A DNA stretch of 64,000 nucleotides. Origin: an uncultured Marinifilum sp. GTDB lineage: Bacteria; Bacteroidota; Bacteroidia; Bacteroidales; Marinifilaceae. Made by a program: the position numbers and the translations under genes. Location: contig NZ_OY781918.1 of the NCBI RefSeq assembly GCF_963677195.1, forward strand, positions 1,476,923 to 1,540,922. The letters are read 5' to 3'. Below the pieces are notes generated by a model. It was not told where the DNA came from. It searched no databases and saw nothing but the letters and a program-made list of their open reading frames with translations. Positions 15,763-25,310 of this stretch are shown here, one piece after another (the stretch's first letter is position 1; the number at the start of each line of letters is the position of its first letter).

Positions 15763-16983
15763 TTACAGATAGTCTAATGATGAGTCCTCGGTTTTAGCAA
15801 ATGGGGCTACAGCTCTGTTGTATATTCCTTGCACATAGGATATTGCCATTCCGTAATTGGTGACAGGAATACCAGCATCAATAGCTGCTTGTAGTCTGTT
15901 TTTTAATTGCTTGGGAGTAATCATGCAACCACCACATTGAATCAATAGAGCATAATCAGTTATTTGGCCAGGAATTTCGTCTAAGCCGGCAATTACAACA
16001 AATTCCAGTTGCTTACCTGTATAATTTGAGATCCATCGTGGTATTTTAACTCTTCCAATATCATCGCAAGAGGTATGATGTGAGCAGCTTTCGAGAATAA
16101 GAACTTTATCTCCATCTTTTAATTCAGATATTTTTGGTGTTCCTTGTAAATAAGCACTAAAGTTACCTTTAAAATGTGCCAGCATAATACTAAAACTGGT
16201 TAATGCAATATCCGAAGGAATAGAAGCTGCAGCCTTTAAAAATACCTGACTATCGGTAACAACTAATTTTGGTTTTATACCTGTTTTGCTAAGAAAAGCA
16301 TCTACTTCCCGTTCTTTTAATACAATGGAAACGGCATCATTATCTAAAATATCACGAATTGCCTGCACTTGTGGTAATATTAGTCGTCCTTCGGGAGCTT
16401 CAATATCTATTGGGGTTATTAATAGAACAATATCACCATATGAAATTAAATCGCCCAGTAGCGATGGATTTGTAAAAGCCGATTCGGGAATAGTATTTTT
16501 TATACTTTTTATTATGTCTTCGATATTTCTACTGACTTGTGAAAAGGGAAGAATATCTTTGCAGTCTTCTACATTGAGTAATTTGCGGGTATTTGTATTT
16601 ATTTGTTCAAGATCTTCTTTATTGTGAACTGCAATAAAGGGTACATCTTGTTTTTTAAATTTTTTAATGAGTGATAGTTCAAATTCTTCGAACTTATTAT
16701 GGGTAATTACCAAAATTGCTAGATCGATAATTTTTATTGTCTGATTGGTTTTCAGAATCCTTTTTTCGCCAAGCATTCCTGTATCATCAATGCCAGCGGT
16801 ATCGATTAAAATTACAGGACCAAAACCGGTAATTTCAAATGATTTTTTTACCGGATCGGTAGTTGTTCCGGCAACATCCGAAACAATTGCAATTTCCTGA
16901 TCAGCTAAAAAGTTGATCAGAGTACTTTTACCATTATTTCTTCTTCCAAAAATTCCAATATGTGGTCGGCGTTCTCTTCCCAT
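15763..16983 (-). CDS. hydF: [FeFe]-hydrogenase maturation GTPase HydF
   Basis: HydF is the GTPase scaffold on which the 2Fe subcluster of the H-cluster is finished before transfer to HydA. The N-terminal GTPase domain has G1 GRRNNGKS (13-20), DTAG (61-64) and NKED (121-124). The C-terminal domain carries the cluster cysteines: CSHHTSC starting near 299 and CGGC near 351-354. The residue before CGGC is Gln rather than the His of many HydF proteins; this position is known to vary. Length 406 is normal. It sits 15 nt after aspA. No hydE, hydG or hydA is in the window. Confidence 0.95.
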   Translation of the reverse strand: MGRERRPHIGIFGRRNNGKSTLINFLADQEIAIVSDVAGTTTDPVKKSFEITGFGPVILIDTAGIDDTGMLGEKRILKTNQTIKIIDLAILVITHNKFEEFELSLIKKFKKQDVPFIAVHNKEDLEQINTNTRKLLNVEDCKDILPFSQVSRNIEDIIKSIKNTIPESAFTNPSLLGDLISYGDIVLLITPIDIEAPEGRLILPQVQAIRDILDNDAVSIVLKEREVDAFLSKTGIKPKLVVTDSQVFLKAAASIPSDIALTSFSIMLAHFKGNFSAYLQGTPKISELKDGDKVLILESCSHHTSCDDIGRVKIPRWISNYTGKQLEFVVIAGLDEIPGQITDYALLIQCGGCMITPKQLKNRLQAAIDAGIPVTNYGMAISYVQGIYNRAVAPFAKTEDSSLDYL

Positions 16984-16998
16984 TAAATCGATAGTTAA

Positions 16999-18447
16999 TT
17001 ACTCATTGTTAATTGTGTCGCTTATTATGAAACCCATTTTTAAAAGTTCTTCGGGCTGAATGAGCTTATGTAATGTTTTAGAATTCATTATTTTTAAATT
17101 AGTGTTGGCTTCAACAACAGAAATTTTATTATTTTTCATTTCGTTAGCTAATTTTGCCGCTTGATGATATCCAATATAGGGAGATAAAGCGGTTGCTACC
17201 GATGGGTTTTTTAATACATTTTCTAAACGATGATTTGTTTCGATATGTAAATTGGCGAATAAATTTTCAGCCAAAGTATTATTGGCGGCAATTAGTAGTT
17301 TTATGCTATCGAGTAGCGCATGTCCTATAGATGGGAGATAGGCATTTAGTTCTAAACAGCCTTGTCCTGCTAAATTACTAATCATCAAATCGTTAGAGTA
17401 AATCTTATGACTCGTACTAATAATAAATTCGGGTATTACAGGGTTTATTTTTCCAGGCATAATTGAACTACCCACTTGTTTTTGTGGTAAATAAACTTCT
17501 CTGTTATGGAATAGGTCAGAAGCCAAAAGGCGCAAATCGGAAGCCATTTTTTCGAGGTTTACTGCATGTGCTTTTAGTATGGCATGAACCTCTACAAAAG
17601 AATCCTGATTGGCCGTTGCATCCGATAAATTTTCCGATCGGGTAATGGGAAGCCCAGTTAATTTCTGTAAATTAGGAACCACTTCCATAATAAAAAAACG
17701 GGGAATAGATAAGCCTGTACCAATTGCTCCACCGCCCATATTTACCTCTTTTATTCGTTCGAAGCATTTTGAAATTCTCCACCAATCGCGCGAAAGCGCA
17801 TTGTTATATGTACTAAATAATTTATCGTAAGAAGAGGGAACTGCCGCTTGCATTTGAGTGTATCCTTGTCGTAATACATTTCGATTTGCCTTTTCGGTTT
17901 TTTCGACTCGTCCTCTTAAATTGTTGATGGAATTTTCTAGTTTTTGCAACAATTTTATGGCAGCAACTTTAAGTGCAGTTGGAATTACATCGTTGGTAGA
18001 CTGAAAAATATTAGCATGTTCGAAAGGATCAATTTTATTGTAATCACCACAATTTTCGCCTTTAATTTGAAGAGCTCTGTTTGCGATAATCTCGTTTACA
18101 TTCATGTTAATACTAGTGCCGGCACCACCTTGAATTGCAGGCACTATAAAATTTTCAAAATGCTTGCCTTCTTTCACTTCCGAGGCTGCATTTTTAAGAA
18201 TTTCAATCAGATTTTTATCGATTAATTTAAAAGGAAAATCCTGATTAGGGTATTTTTTAGATATTCCTTGTAGAAAATCTAAATATGTAGTGTAGCAGGC
18301 TTGTTTTACAGTTCCTACCGCCATAAACCATTCTTTATGAAATGGAGTATTATCTGGAAAATTCTCTTTTGCACGAAGCGAATGGATTCCCCAAAGTGCA
18401 TTTTTGGGAATTTCTCTTTGTCCTATAAAATCTGATTCGGTTCTCAT
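16999..18447 (-). CDS. aspA: Aspartate ammonia-lyase (hyd-cluster type)
   Basis: AspA reversibly converts aspartate to fumarate and ammonia. The fumarase/aspartase signature is GSSIMPGKINPV near residue 325, with the substrate-loop segments GGAGTSINMNVNEIIANRAL and FQSTNDVIPTALKVAA. Length 482 is normal. It is directly adjacent to the response-regulator gene (start codon abuts that stop codon) and 15 nt before hydF. An aspA-like gene in hydrogenase-maturation clusters is known in Bacteroidetes and others; its contribution there is not settled to my knowledge, so general fumarate/ammonia metabolism is the safe reading. Confidence 0.92.
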   Translation of the reverse strand: MRTESDFIGQREIPKNALWGIHSLRAKENFPDNTPFHKEWFMAVGTVKQACYTTYLDFLQGISKKYPNQDFPFKLIDKNLIEILKNAASEVKEGKHFENFIVPAIQGGAGTSINMNVNEIIANRALQIKGENCGDYNKIDPFEHANIFQSTNDVIPTALKVAAIKLLQKLENSINNLRGRVEKTEKANRNVLRQGYTQMQAAVPSSYDKLFSTYNNALSRDWWRISKCFERIKEVNMGGGAIGTGLSIPRFFIMEVVPNLQKLTGLPITRSENLSDATANQDSFVEVHAILKAHAVNLEKMASDLRLLASDLFHNREVYLPQKQVGSSIMPGKINPVIPEFIISTSHKIYSNDLMISNLAGQGCLELNAYLPSIGHALLDSIKLLIAANNTLAENLFANLHIETNHRLENVLKNPSVATALSPYIGYHQAAKLANEMKNNKISVVEANTNLKIMNSKTLHKLIQPEELLKMGFIISDTINNE

Positions 18448-19611
18448 TTAATTTGCTGATTTGGTATATGATTTTACATCATCAGCACTAATACTTTCTT
18501 GTCCCAGAATAATTAGCCGTTCTATAATGTTTCTAAACTCTCTTATGTTTCCTGTGTAGTTAATTTTTTTTAATTCTGCAAGAGCATCTTCCTTTATTTT
18601 TTTAACTGGTAAGCCCATTTCTCCGCATATCATATCTACAAAATGATTTGCCAGTAAGGGAATATCGTCGATACGTTCGTTTAAAGATGGTACCGTTATT
18701 AAAATTACGCTTAGGCGATGATATAAATCTTCTCTGAAATTATTGTTTTCGATTTCGGTGGCTAAATTTTTGTTGGTTGCAGCTATTACTCTAACATTAA
18801 CTTTTATCTCTTTATCGCCACCAACACGTGTTATCCTATTTTCTTGCAAGGCACGTAAAACTTTAGCTTGCGCCGATAGGCTCATATCACCAATTTCGTC
18901 GAGAAAGAGAGTACCACCATTGGCCAGTTCGAATTTTCCTTTGCGTTGTTTATGAGCCGAAGTAAAGGCTCCTTTTTCATGGCCAAACAATTCACTCTCA
19001 ATTAATTCGGAGGGAATTGCAGCGCAGTTTACCTCTATAAATGGACTTTTACAGCGATTGCTTTGTTCATGAATACGGTGAGCGACCAATTCTTTTCCAG
19101 TACCATTCGATCCGGTAATAAGAACACGTGCATCGGTAGGAGCAACCTTATCGATCATTTCGTTTACCTTATTAATGGCATCCGATTGGCCTATCATCTC
19201 ATATTTTTTATTCACTTTTCGTTTTAACACTTTAGTTTCTGTAATCAATTTCGATTTGTCCATTGCATTTTTTATGGTAATCAATATTCGATTCAGATCT
19301 AAAGGTTTTTCAATAAAGTCGAAAGCTCCTTTTTTTATTGATTCTACAGCTGTATCGATATTTCCATGTCCTGATATCATAATAATGGGAGTGTCTATTG
19401 CAAGCTCCTGAACTTTTTCGAGAACCTCAATTCCATCCATCTTAGGCATTTTAATATCGCATAAAATCACGTCAAATTCATCATTTTTTGCCATTTCAAG
19501 ACCTTCAATTCCATTTTCGGCCAAGCTTATTTCATATTTTTCGTAGCTAAGAATGTCTTTTAATGTATTACGAATACTTTTTTCGTCGTCGATGATAAGG
19601 ATTTTTGACAT
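18448..19611 (-). CDS. Sigma54-interacting response regulator without DNA-binding domain
   Basis: The N-terminal receiver (1-120) has the acidic pair Asp9/Asp10, phospho-acceptor Asp52 and the conserved Lys in FIEKPL. A sigma54-activator AAA+ domain follows (about 140-365): Walker A GSNGTGKE, the sigma54-contact loop as GAFTSA (canonical GAFTGA), and LFLDEIGDM as Walker B. The protein ends at residue 387, about 30 residues after the AAA+ lid, with no Fis-type helix-turn-helix. It could activate sigma54 from solution or through a partner. It lies 5 nt after ppx/gppA and abuts aspA. No histidine kinase gene is adjacent. Confidence 0.92.
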   Translation of the reverse strand: MSKILIIDDEKSIRNTLKDILSYEKYEISLAENGIEGLEMAKNDEFDVILCDIKMPKMDGIEVLEKVQELAIDTPIIMISGHGNIDTAVESIKKGAFDFIEKPLDLNRILITIKNAMDKSKLITETKVLKRKVNKKYEMIGQSDAINKVNEMIDKVAPTDARVLITGSNGTGKELVAHRIHEQSNRCKSPFIEVNCAAIPSELIESELFGHEKGAFTSAHKQRKGKFELANGGTLFLDEIGDMSLSAQAKVLRALQENRITRVGGDKEIKVNVRVIAATNKNLATEIENNNFREDLYHRLSVILITVPSLNERIDDIPLLANHFVDMICGEMGLPVKKIKEDALAELKKINYTGNIREFRNIIERLIILGQESISADDVKSYTKSAN

Positions 19612-19616
19612 GTTTG

Positions 19617-20588
19617 TTAATTTGCTTGGGTAGAATTTAATTCTGCCGCGTTAATATTTTGTTCTATAAAGTTGAATAAAGCACCTTCTTTTAATGCATA
19701 CGATGATTGGTACAATTTACTAAATCCAGTTTCTTTTACCAGATGATTAATAAAAATACTTGCAATAACCATAAGTTCTACACGAACAGGGTCCATTCCT
19801 TTAATTGCTTTTCTCTCATCGAGATTTGAGTTGATAAAATTTTGGTGTAATCTAAAAAAATCTTTCAGTTTAATTTCAAATTGTGTCTCGGGTAATCCGT
19901 TTAAATGTTGTCCTTCGGCAAGTAATATTTGCTTAAAAGTGTCGAAAGAGCCCGATGAACCAATTAAGGTTTTTACCGAATGTAATTCTATGGCTTCTAT
20001 TAAATCTGTAAGTTGTTCTTTTAAGTAAGCTTCAATATCCTTTATTTCTCCTTTTTGTATCGGATCCGAAGGATTAAATTTTTCGAGCAAACGAGTCATT
20101 CCTAGTGGGTAGCTTTTCTTCCAGAATATTTTTTCTTCGTTAGCAATAATTATCTCATTACTGCCACCACCAATATCCAGAATAGCAATTGGTTCATGAT
20201 TTAATTTTATGGAATTTTTAGTTCCCGCATAAATTAATTCTGCTTCTTTATCTCCCGAAATAATTTCGATGGAAACATTATATTTTTTTTGGAGCATGTT
20301 AACAAATTCATCTCCATTTTCGGCCGTTCTAATGGCTGAGGTTGCAAAGGCAATGGTATTACTTACATCATGTAATTTTGATATTTTATCTATTTCATCG
20401 AAAGCACTTTTAGCTCTTTCAATAGCTTCTTCTGTTATTCTATTGCTATTGATTCCGCCTTTTCCAATTTTAGTAGGATATTTAGATCGATGGAGGATTT
20501 TTGGTTTTTCTGCCCCACAATATTCTGCTACCAATAAATTAAATGTATTGGTTCCTAAATCAATTACAGAAATCCGTTTTATTTGCAT
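19617..20588 (-). CDS. Ppx/GppA family exopolyphosphatase/guanosine pentaphosphatase
   Basis: The ASKHA-fold phosphatase domain is complete: IDLGTNTFNLLVAE at the start, GGINSNRITEEAI, the phosphate loop AILDIGGGSNEIII, and GSSGSFDTF. At 323 residues it is the short form, with only the two Ppx/GppA subdomains and no C-terminal HD-like part. It hydrolyses polyphosphate or pppGpp; which cannot be told from sequence. It is the first gene of the run ppx/gppA - response regulator - aspA - hydF. The upstream 240 nt (20589-20829) hold no other gene and no clear TAnnTTTG element. Confidence 0.9.
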   Translation of the reverse strand: MQIKRISVIDLGTNTFNLLVAEYCGAEKPKILHRSKYPTKIGKGGINSNRITEEAIERAKSAFDEIDKISKLHDVSNTIAFATSAIRTAENGDEFVNMLQKKYNVSIEIISGDKEAELIYAGTKNSIKLNHEPIAILDIGGGSNEIIIANEEKIFWKKSYPLGMTRLLEKFNPSDPIQKGEIKDIEAYLKEQLTDLIEAIELHSVKTLIGSSGSFDTFKQILLAEGQHLNGLPETQFEIKLKDFFRLHQNFINSNLDERKAIKGMDPVRVELMVIASIFINHLVKETGFSKLYQSSYALKEGALFNFIEQNINAAELNSTQAN

Positions 20589-20779
20589 TTTTATTTCTTA
20601 AGTGATAGTTTGAATTATGATTCTTGCATAAAAAAAAAGTAAGCAAAAATCTATTCATAACCGAAGATAGTAAAAACTTTGTTTTCGATTCGTTTCTTTC
20701 ATCAAAGTATCGATTTTACTTGCTGTTTATGTACGATTGAATGATCACCAAAAACTATGCCTTTTTTATATGATATAAC

Positions 20780-20806
20780 AAATGCCTCAAAATAATTGAG
20801 GCATTT
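20780..20806 (-). terminator. Probable terminator after the ABC-2 permease gene
   Basis: AAATGCCTCAA (20780-20790) pairs perfectly with TTGAGGCATTT (20796-20806), 11 bp and a 5-nt loop, 24 nt past the permease stop. The T-tract on the minus strand is weak (TTTGTT). Confidence 0.6.
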
Positions 20807-20829
20807 AATTAATTATAATTTGCTGAAAT

Positions 20830-22170
20830 TTAATTATGATATCGAAGCCATTTCCATATTTCTTTGTAGGAAACTTTTTTTCCGTACATTAAAATACCTG
20901 TGCGATATATTTTCGCTGCAATCCAGGTAATAAACAGGAAAGTTCCTATTAATAATACCATTGATAATAAAAGTTCCCATAATGGTACTCCAAAAGGAAT
21001 TCTTACTAGCATTACAATAGGTGAGGTAAATGGTATAATTGATCCCCAAAAGGCTAAACTGCTTTCAGGATTTTTTGCTACTGCAAAGCCAATGTATAAA
21101 GCCAAAATTAAGGGTATTGTAATTGGCATCATAAATTGTTGAGTTTCTGTTTCGTTATCAACAGCACTACCAACGGCTGCAAATAAGGCTGAGTATAATA
21201 AATATCCGCCAAGGAAAAAGAATACAAAGGCACCCAGAATACTTGCTACGTAAGCTAAATCGAAAGTCCCGAAAATTTCCTGAGCCATTTTAAATTGTTC
21301 TACATTCATATTAGCAGCTCCTTCGGGCAACTCTGAAATTGTTTGAGCTTGTTGTAGTGTATCTACATCGATACCAGGCAGAATAACCGCTGTTCCAATG
21401 GTAATAATTACACCCGATAGTATAACCCACATAATAAATTGTGTTAACCCTACCATTGCAACACCAACAATTTTACCCATCATTAGCTGAAATGGTTTTA
21501 CCGATGAGATGATAACCTCTACAATACGATTGCTTTTTTCTTCGATTACTCCCCGCATTACTTGAACTCCGTAAAGGAAAATAAACATGTAAATAATAAA
21601 GCTTGCTACAAAACCTATTCCCATTGCAATTTCGGTAGAGCTTTGTTTTACTTCACCACCTTCGCCAAACTTAATGGTTTTCATTGCTATTGGTGTTTTT
21701 GTGGCAGCTAGTTTCTGTTCTAAATCGGGCATGTTGGCCTCTGCAATAATTTTAGATCGTTTTATTTTTTCGATGTGTTGCCTTATTTGAGAGCCTACTT
21801 CCGATTTAACTTCTATGGTAACTTGTTTGTAGGAGAAAAGTTCTGCACTTTGTTTTTCTAATATGTCGTTAGGAATTACAAGAATAGCATAATAGCCTTT
21901 GTTTTCCATTTGGCTTTTTACATCATCAAAATTGGCATTGTTAAGATAATTAAAGCTTGTGTATTCGGTACTTTTTACTGGCTCAATTAATTGCGATTCA
22001 TTAATAACAGCAATTGTTCTTTGCTCGGTATCATCTTTTAGCATCATCCATATCATAAAAGCGTATATGCCGGCAATTAACAATGGAGTAAGAAAAGTTA
22101 AAATTAAAAATGATTTCTTTTTTACTCGAGAAAGATATTCTCTTTGTATAATGATAAAAATTTTATTCAT
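20830..22170 (-). CDS. ABC-2 type transporter permease (NatB-like)
   Basis: A 446-residue integral membrane protein: one N-terminal helix after KKKSFLILTFLTPLLIAGIY, a large extracytoplasmic domain (about 40-170), then five or six helices from about 180 to the end, including IIYMFIFLYGVQVMRGVIEE and SSVKPFQLMMGKIVGVAMVG, typical of ABC-2 exporters (NatB, YhaP). It should pair with the ATPase encoded 18 nt upstream. The substrate is unknown; sodium extrusion is only one family function. Confidence 0.88.
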   Translation of the reverse strand: MNKIFIIIQREYLSRVKKKSFLILTFLTPLLIAGIYAFMIWMMLKDDTEQRTIAVINESQLIEPVKSTEYTSFNYLNNANFDDVKSQMENKGYYAILVIPNDILEKQSAELFSYKQVTIEVKSEVGSQIRQHIEKIKRSKIIAEANMPDLEQKLAATKTPIAMKTIKFGEGGEVKQSSTEIAMGIGFVASFIIYMFIFLYGVQVMRGVIEEKSNRIVEVIISSVKPFQLMMGKIVGVAMVGLTQFIMWVILSGVIITIGTAVILPGIDVDTLQQAQTISELPEGAANMNVEQFKMAQEIFGTFDLAYVASILGAFVFFFLGGYLLYSALFAAVGSAVDNETETQQFMMPITIPLILALYIGFAVAKNPESSLAFWGSIIPFTSPIVMLVRIPFGVPLWELLLSMVLLIGTFLFITWIAAKIYRTGILMYGKKVSYKEIWKWLRYHN

Positions 22171-22188
22171 TGGTATAGATCTATAAGG

Positions 22189-23112
22189 TTAGATTGTTTT
22201 GTTTTCGTTAACAACTCTAATAAAAATATCATTCATGCTAGGAATAATTTCGCTGAAAGAAATAATATTTAAATAAGGTAAAAGTTGTGCTAATAGCTCG
22301 TTGGAGCTTGAACCGTTATTTAATTTAATTTTTAAACTATTGGATTCAATACCTTTTTTCTGATCTACGATTTCAAAATCTGATTTTAATATTTGGTCCA
22401 GTTTATCAAATTCTCCTGTATAAGTTATTTCGTAGGTGTTGGTTCTGTATTTTTTCTTGATTTGTTCTACTGGTCCATCTAAAATTTTCTCCGATTTGTT
22501 TATTAATGCAATATGATCGCATATCTCTTCAACAGAACCCATATTGTGAGTAGAAAATATTATAGTTGCACCTTTATCGCGAAGCTCAAGAATTTCTTTT
22601 TTTAGTAGATTGGTGTTAATAGGATCGAATCCACTAAAGGGTTCGTCGAATATTAACAGTTCTGGTTCATGTAGAATGGTAACAATAAATTGAATTTTTT
22701 GTTGCATTCCTTTCGAGAGTTCTTCCACTTTTTTATCCCACCACTGAAGAATATCGAATTTTTCGAACCAGGTTTTTAATTTTGTAGTTGCTTCTTTTTG
22801 GCTCATACCTTTTAGTTGTGCCAAATATAAAGCTTGCTCTCCAACTTTCATTTTCTTATACAAACCTCTTTCCTCGGGAAGGTATCCAATGCGTTTTACA
22901 TCTTCAGGTTTTAGTGCTTGTCCATCAAAGAAAACTTGTCCTGAATCGGGACCTGTAATCTGATTGATAATACGAATAAGTGTTGTTTTTCCGGCTCCAT
23001 TTGGTCCTAATAGCCCGAAAATACTGCCTTTAGGAACGGCAATACTTACTTTATTAAGGGCTTTATGCTCGGCATATTGTTTAACAACGTCTTTTGCTTC
23101 GAAAAATGTCAT
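22189..23112 (-). CDS. ABC transporter ATP-binding protein (NatA/ABC-2 type)
   Basis: A 307-residue ATPase: Walker A GPNGAGKTT at 36-44, Q-loop region, signature LSKGMQQK, Walker B LLIFDEPFSG and the H-loop STHN. The last 80 residues form the extra C-terminal domain (DUF4162-like) common in NatA-type exporters. It precedes the permease gene by 18 nt. The signature motif LSKGMQQK (instead of LSGGQ) is the usual form for this subfamily. Confidence 0.93.
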   Translation of the reverse strand: MTFFEAKDVVKQYAEHKALNKVSIAVPKGSIFGLLGPNGAGKTTLIRIINQITGPDSGQVFFDGQALKPEDVKRIGYLPEERGLYKKMKVGEQALYLAQLKGMSQKEATTKLKTWFEKFDILQWWDKKVEELSKGMQQKIQFIVTILHEPELLIFDEPFSGFDPINTNLLKKEILELRDKGATIIFSTHNMGSVEEICDHIALINKSEKILDGPVEQIKKKYRTNTYEITYTGEFDKLDQILKSDFEIVDQKKGIESNSLKIKLNNGSSSNELLAQLLPYLNIISFSEIIPSMNDIFIRVVNENKTI

Positions 23113-23254
23113 GTAAAATTATTTAGGTTTTATGCATCTCATAATTAATTCGAAATCTAATGTACGGAATTTTAATAATCTCAACATAAAAAATCGACAT
23201 AATAAAGTATCTACAGGTTTTTATTTTGTTTTTTAGCGATGTAAAAGTATTTAC

Positions 23255-23285
23255 AAAAAAAAATCCCCAACCGGTGGTTGAGGAT
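23255..23285 (-). terminator. Intrinsic terminator of grpE-dnaJ
   Basis: A stem 23263-23272 with 23276-23285, 10 bp with one mismatch (ATCCCCAACC and GGTTGAGGAT), loop GGT. On the minus strand it is followed by nine T. It lies 22 nt past the dnaJ stop. Confidence 0.8.
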
Positions 23286-23306
23286 AATTATATTTTGGAA
23301 TTGCTT

Positions 23307-24464
23307 TTACTCAAAAAAGTTTCTTACTTTTTTAAAAAAGCTTTTTTCATGACTTGTTGGCTTGGGTGTAAATGAGTCTGAAGCTTGAAGTTTTTCAAGA
23401 ATTTTCTTTTCATCTTTAGATACATTACTTGGTATCCAAACGTTAATTTTAACGAGTAAATCGCCTTTCCCATATCCATTTACATCTGGTAAGCCTTTTC
23501 CGCGTAATCGTAAAATTTTACCAGGTTGAGTTCCTGCGTCTATTTTAACTTTTACCTTATTGTCGATAGTTGGAATTTCAACAGCTGTTCCTAGTATAGA
23601 ATCGGGAATACTAATGAATAGATTATACAGCAGATCGTTTTCATCGCGAACCAAATCAGGGTGTTCTTCTTCCTGAATTAAAATAAGAAGATCGCCATTT
23701 ACACCACCACGACGAGCGGCATTACCTCTTCCACTAACCGATAGTTGCATTCCTTCGGCAACACCAGCAGGAATGTTAATGGTAATTACTTCTTCGTCGC
23801 GAACAATTCCTTCGCCTGAACATTTTGTACATTTATTGGTAATAATTTTACCTTCACCATTACAGGAAGGACAGGTCGATGCAGTTTGCATTTGTCCCAG
23901 AATAGTATTCTGAATTCTTGTTACCTGACCCGATCCGTTACAGGTTGTACAAGTTGAGAAAGATGAGCCATCTTTAGCTCCTGAACCGTTACAGGAACTA
24001 CACTCAACATATTTTTTTACTTTAATTTTCTTCTCAACACCTTCGGCAATTTCTTTTAAAGTAAGTTTTACTTTTACTCTAAGGTTACTACCTCTGTTAA
24101 CTCTTCGTGAGCTACGACCGCCTCCGCCGCCAAATCCTCCACCGAAGAATGAACTTCCTCCGCCAAAAATATCTCCAAAGTGAGAGAAAATATCTTCCAT
24201 ATTCATTCCGCCACCGCCGAAACCACCTCCGGAAGCTCCGCCCATTCCTGCATGACCAAATTGGTCGTAACGCTGACGTTTTTCAGGATTGCTTAATACT
24301 TCATAAGCTTCAGCAGCTTCCTTAAAGTTTTCTTCGGCTTGCTTATCATCCGGGTTTTTATCTGGATGAAATTGTATTGCCTTTTTGCGATATGCTTTCT
24401 TTAATTCGGCTTCTGAGGCTGATTTTGAAACCCCAAGTACCTCGTAATAATCTCTTTTAGACAT
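23307..24464 (-). CDS. dnaJ: Chaperone protein DnaJ
   Basis: DnaJ is the co-chaperone that delivers clients to DnaK and stimulates its ATPase. The J domain has HPD at 33-35, then a Gly/Phe-rich linker (about 75-115), four CxxCxGxG zinc repeats ([32 protein letters not shown], about 150-220) and the C-terminal substrate domains. Length 385 is normal. It follows grpE by 32 nt and ends in an intrinsic terminator. dnaK is not in the window. Confidence 0.97.
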   Translation of the reverse strand: MSKRDYYEVLGVSKSASEAELKKAYRKKAIQFHPDKNPDDKQAEENFKEAAEAYEVLSNPEKRQRYDQFGHAGMGGASGGGFGGGGMNMEDIFSHFGDIFGGGSSFFGGGFGGGGGRSSRRVNRGSNLRVKVKLTLKEIAEGVEKKIKVKKYVECSSCNGSGAKDGSSFSTCTTCNGSGQVTRIQNTILGQMQTASTCPSCNGEGKIITNKCTKCSGEGIVRDEEVITINIPAGVAEGMQLSVSGRGNAARRGGVNGDLLILIQEEEHPDLVRDENDLLYNLFISIPDSILGTAVEIPTIDNKVKVKIDAGTQPGKILRLRGKGLPDVNGYGKGDLLVKINVWIPSNVSKDEKKILEKLQASDSFTPKPTSHEKSFFKKVRNFFE

Positions 24465-24496
24465 TTTTTTTCAGCTTAGATTTAGGAATCAGATAT

Positions 24497-25102
24497 TTAT
24501 TCTCCCACAACAACTTTTGAGAAACGAATTACTTTCTCGTTTAGAGTGTATCCTTTTTCAACACAATCAACAACTTTACCTTTCAAATCTTCCGATGGAG
24601 CAGGTATTTTTGTGATTGCTTCGTGGATATCAGTATCAAATTCCTGGTTTACAGCTTCTATTTCTTTTACGCCATTTTGACTAATAAAATCCTTAAAGTT
24701 GCTGTATATTAATTGAACTCCTTCTTTAAGAGCTTCAATATCTTTGGCATCATCCATTGATTGAAGGGCGCGTTCAAAGTTATCCATAACAGGAAGTACA
24801 TTAACAAGAATTTTTTCACCTGCCGATTTGGTAAGCTCCATTTTTTCTTTTAATGTTCTTTTTCTATAGTTGTCAAACTCAGCAGATAAACGCATGTATT
24901 TGTCATTAATTTCCTGAAGTTTTTGTCCTAATTCTTCCAGTTCATCTGCTTTTTTTTCTTTGGCAGATTTTTTCTTTTCCTTCTTTTTTTCTGCTTTAGG
25001 CTCTTCTTTAAGCTCTTGTTCTTCTACTGTTTGATCTACAGTAGTTTCCAAATCCTTCTCTTCCAATTTTTCTTGTTTTGATTTGCTTTTATCTTTTGTC
25101 AT
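24497..25102 (-). CDS. grpE: Nucleotide exchange factor GrpE
   Basis: GrpE releases ADP from DnaK. The N-terminal 65 residues are a Lys/Glu-rich low-complexity tail; the long dimer helix and C-terminal domain follow, with YMRLSAEFDNYRKRTLKEK, VLPVMDNFERAL and the C-terminal family segment VVDCVEKGYTLNEKVIRFSKV. Length 201. An 8-bp inverted repeat with a 9-nt spacer and a TATCTTTG element lie upstream, suggesting dedicated control of grpE-dnaJ. Confidence 0.96.
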   Translation of the reverse strand: MTKDKSKSKQEKLEEKDLETTVDQTVEEQELKEEPKAEKKKEKKKSAKEKKADELEELGQKLQEINDKYMRLSAEFDNYRKRTLKEKMELTKSAGEKILVNVLPVMDNFERALQSMDDAKDIEALKEGVQLIYSNFKDFISQNGVKEIEAVNQEFDTDIHEAITKIPAPSEDLKGKVVDCVEKGYTLNEKVIRFSKVVVGE

Positions 25103-25158
25103 TTTTCAATGATTTTTTCGTTCTAAATTTTATTTGCTCTCTTAATCAAATAACCTGC

Positions 25159-25183
25159 CAATTTGTTCCTTTACGACAAATTG
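25159..25183. promoter_or_regulatory. 8-9-8 inverted repeat upstream of grpE (candidate operator)
   Basis: CAATTTGT (25159-25166) and ACAAATTG (25176-25183) are perfect inverted copies with a 9-nt spacer, between the candidate -7 element and grpE. The geometry is that of a CIRCE element but the sequence is not CIRCE (TTAGCACTC). A heat-shock repressor site or mRNA hairpin is possible. Confidence 0.45.
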
Positions 25184-25186
25184 ACA

Positions 25187-25194
25187 CAAAGATA
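25187..25194 (-). promoter_or_regulatory. Candidate -7 promoter element for grpE-dnaJ
   Basis: The minus strand reads TATCTTTG directly upstream of the 8-9-8 inverted repeat. A repressor bound to the repeat would cover the transcription start. No exact -33 TTTG is seen. Confidence 0.45.
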
Positions 25195-25310
25195 GAATTT
25201 GAAACTGTAAGTTTTTCATATTTTGTCATTTCATTCTAATATTGATGTTAATACATATATGTATTTTCAAAATATCTGTAAATGCATTTGATATTTGGCT
25301 ATGTTTTTAT

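Noticed and set aside
15900..15960. Loss of the His before the HydF CxxC as sign of a dead protein
   Set aside because: That position is known to vary among active HydF proteins; all three cluster cysteines are present.
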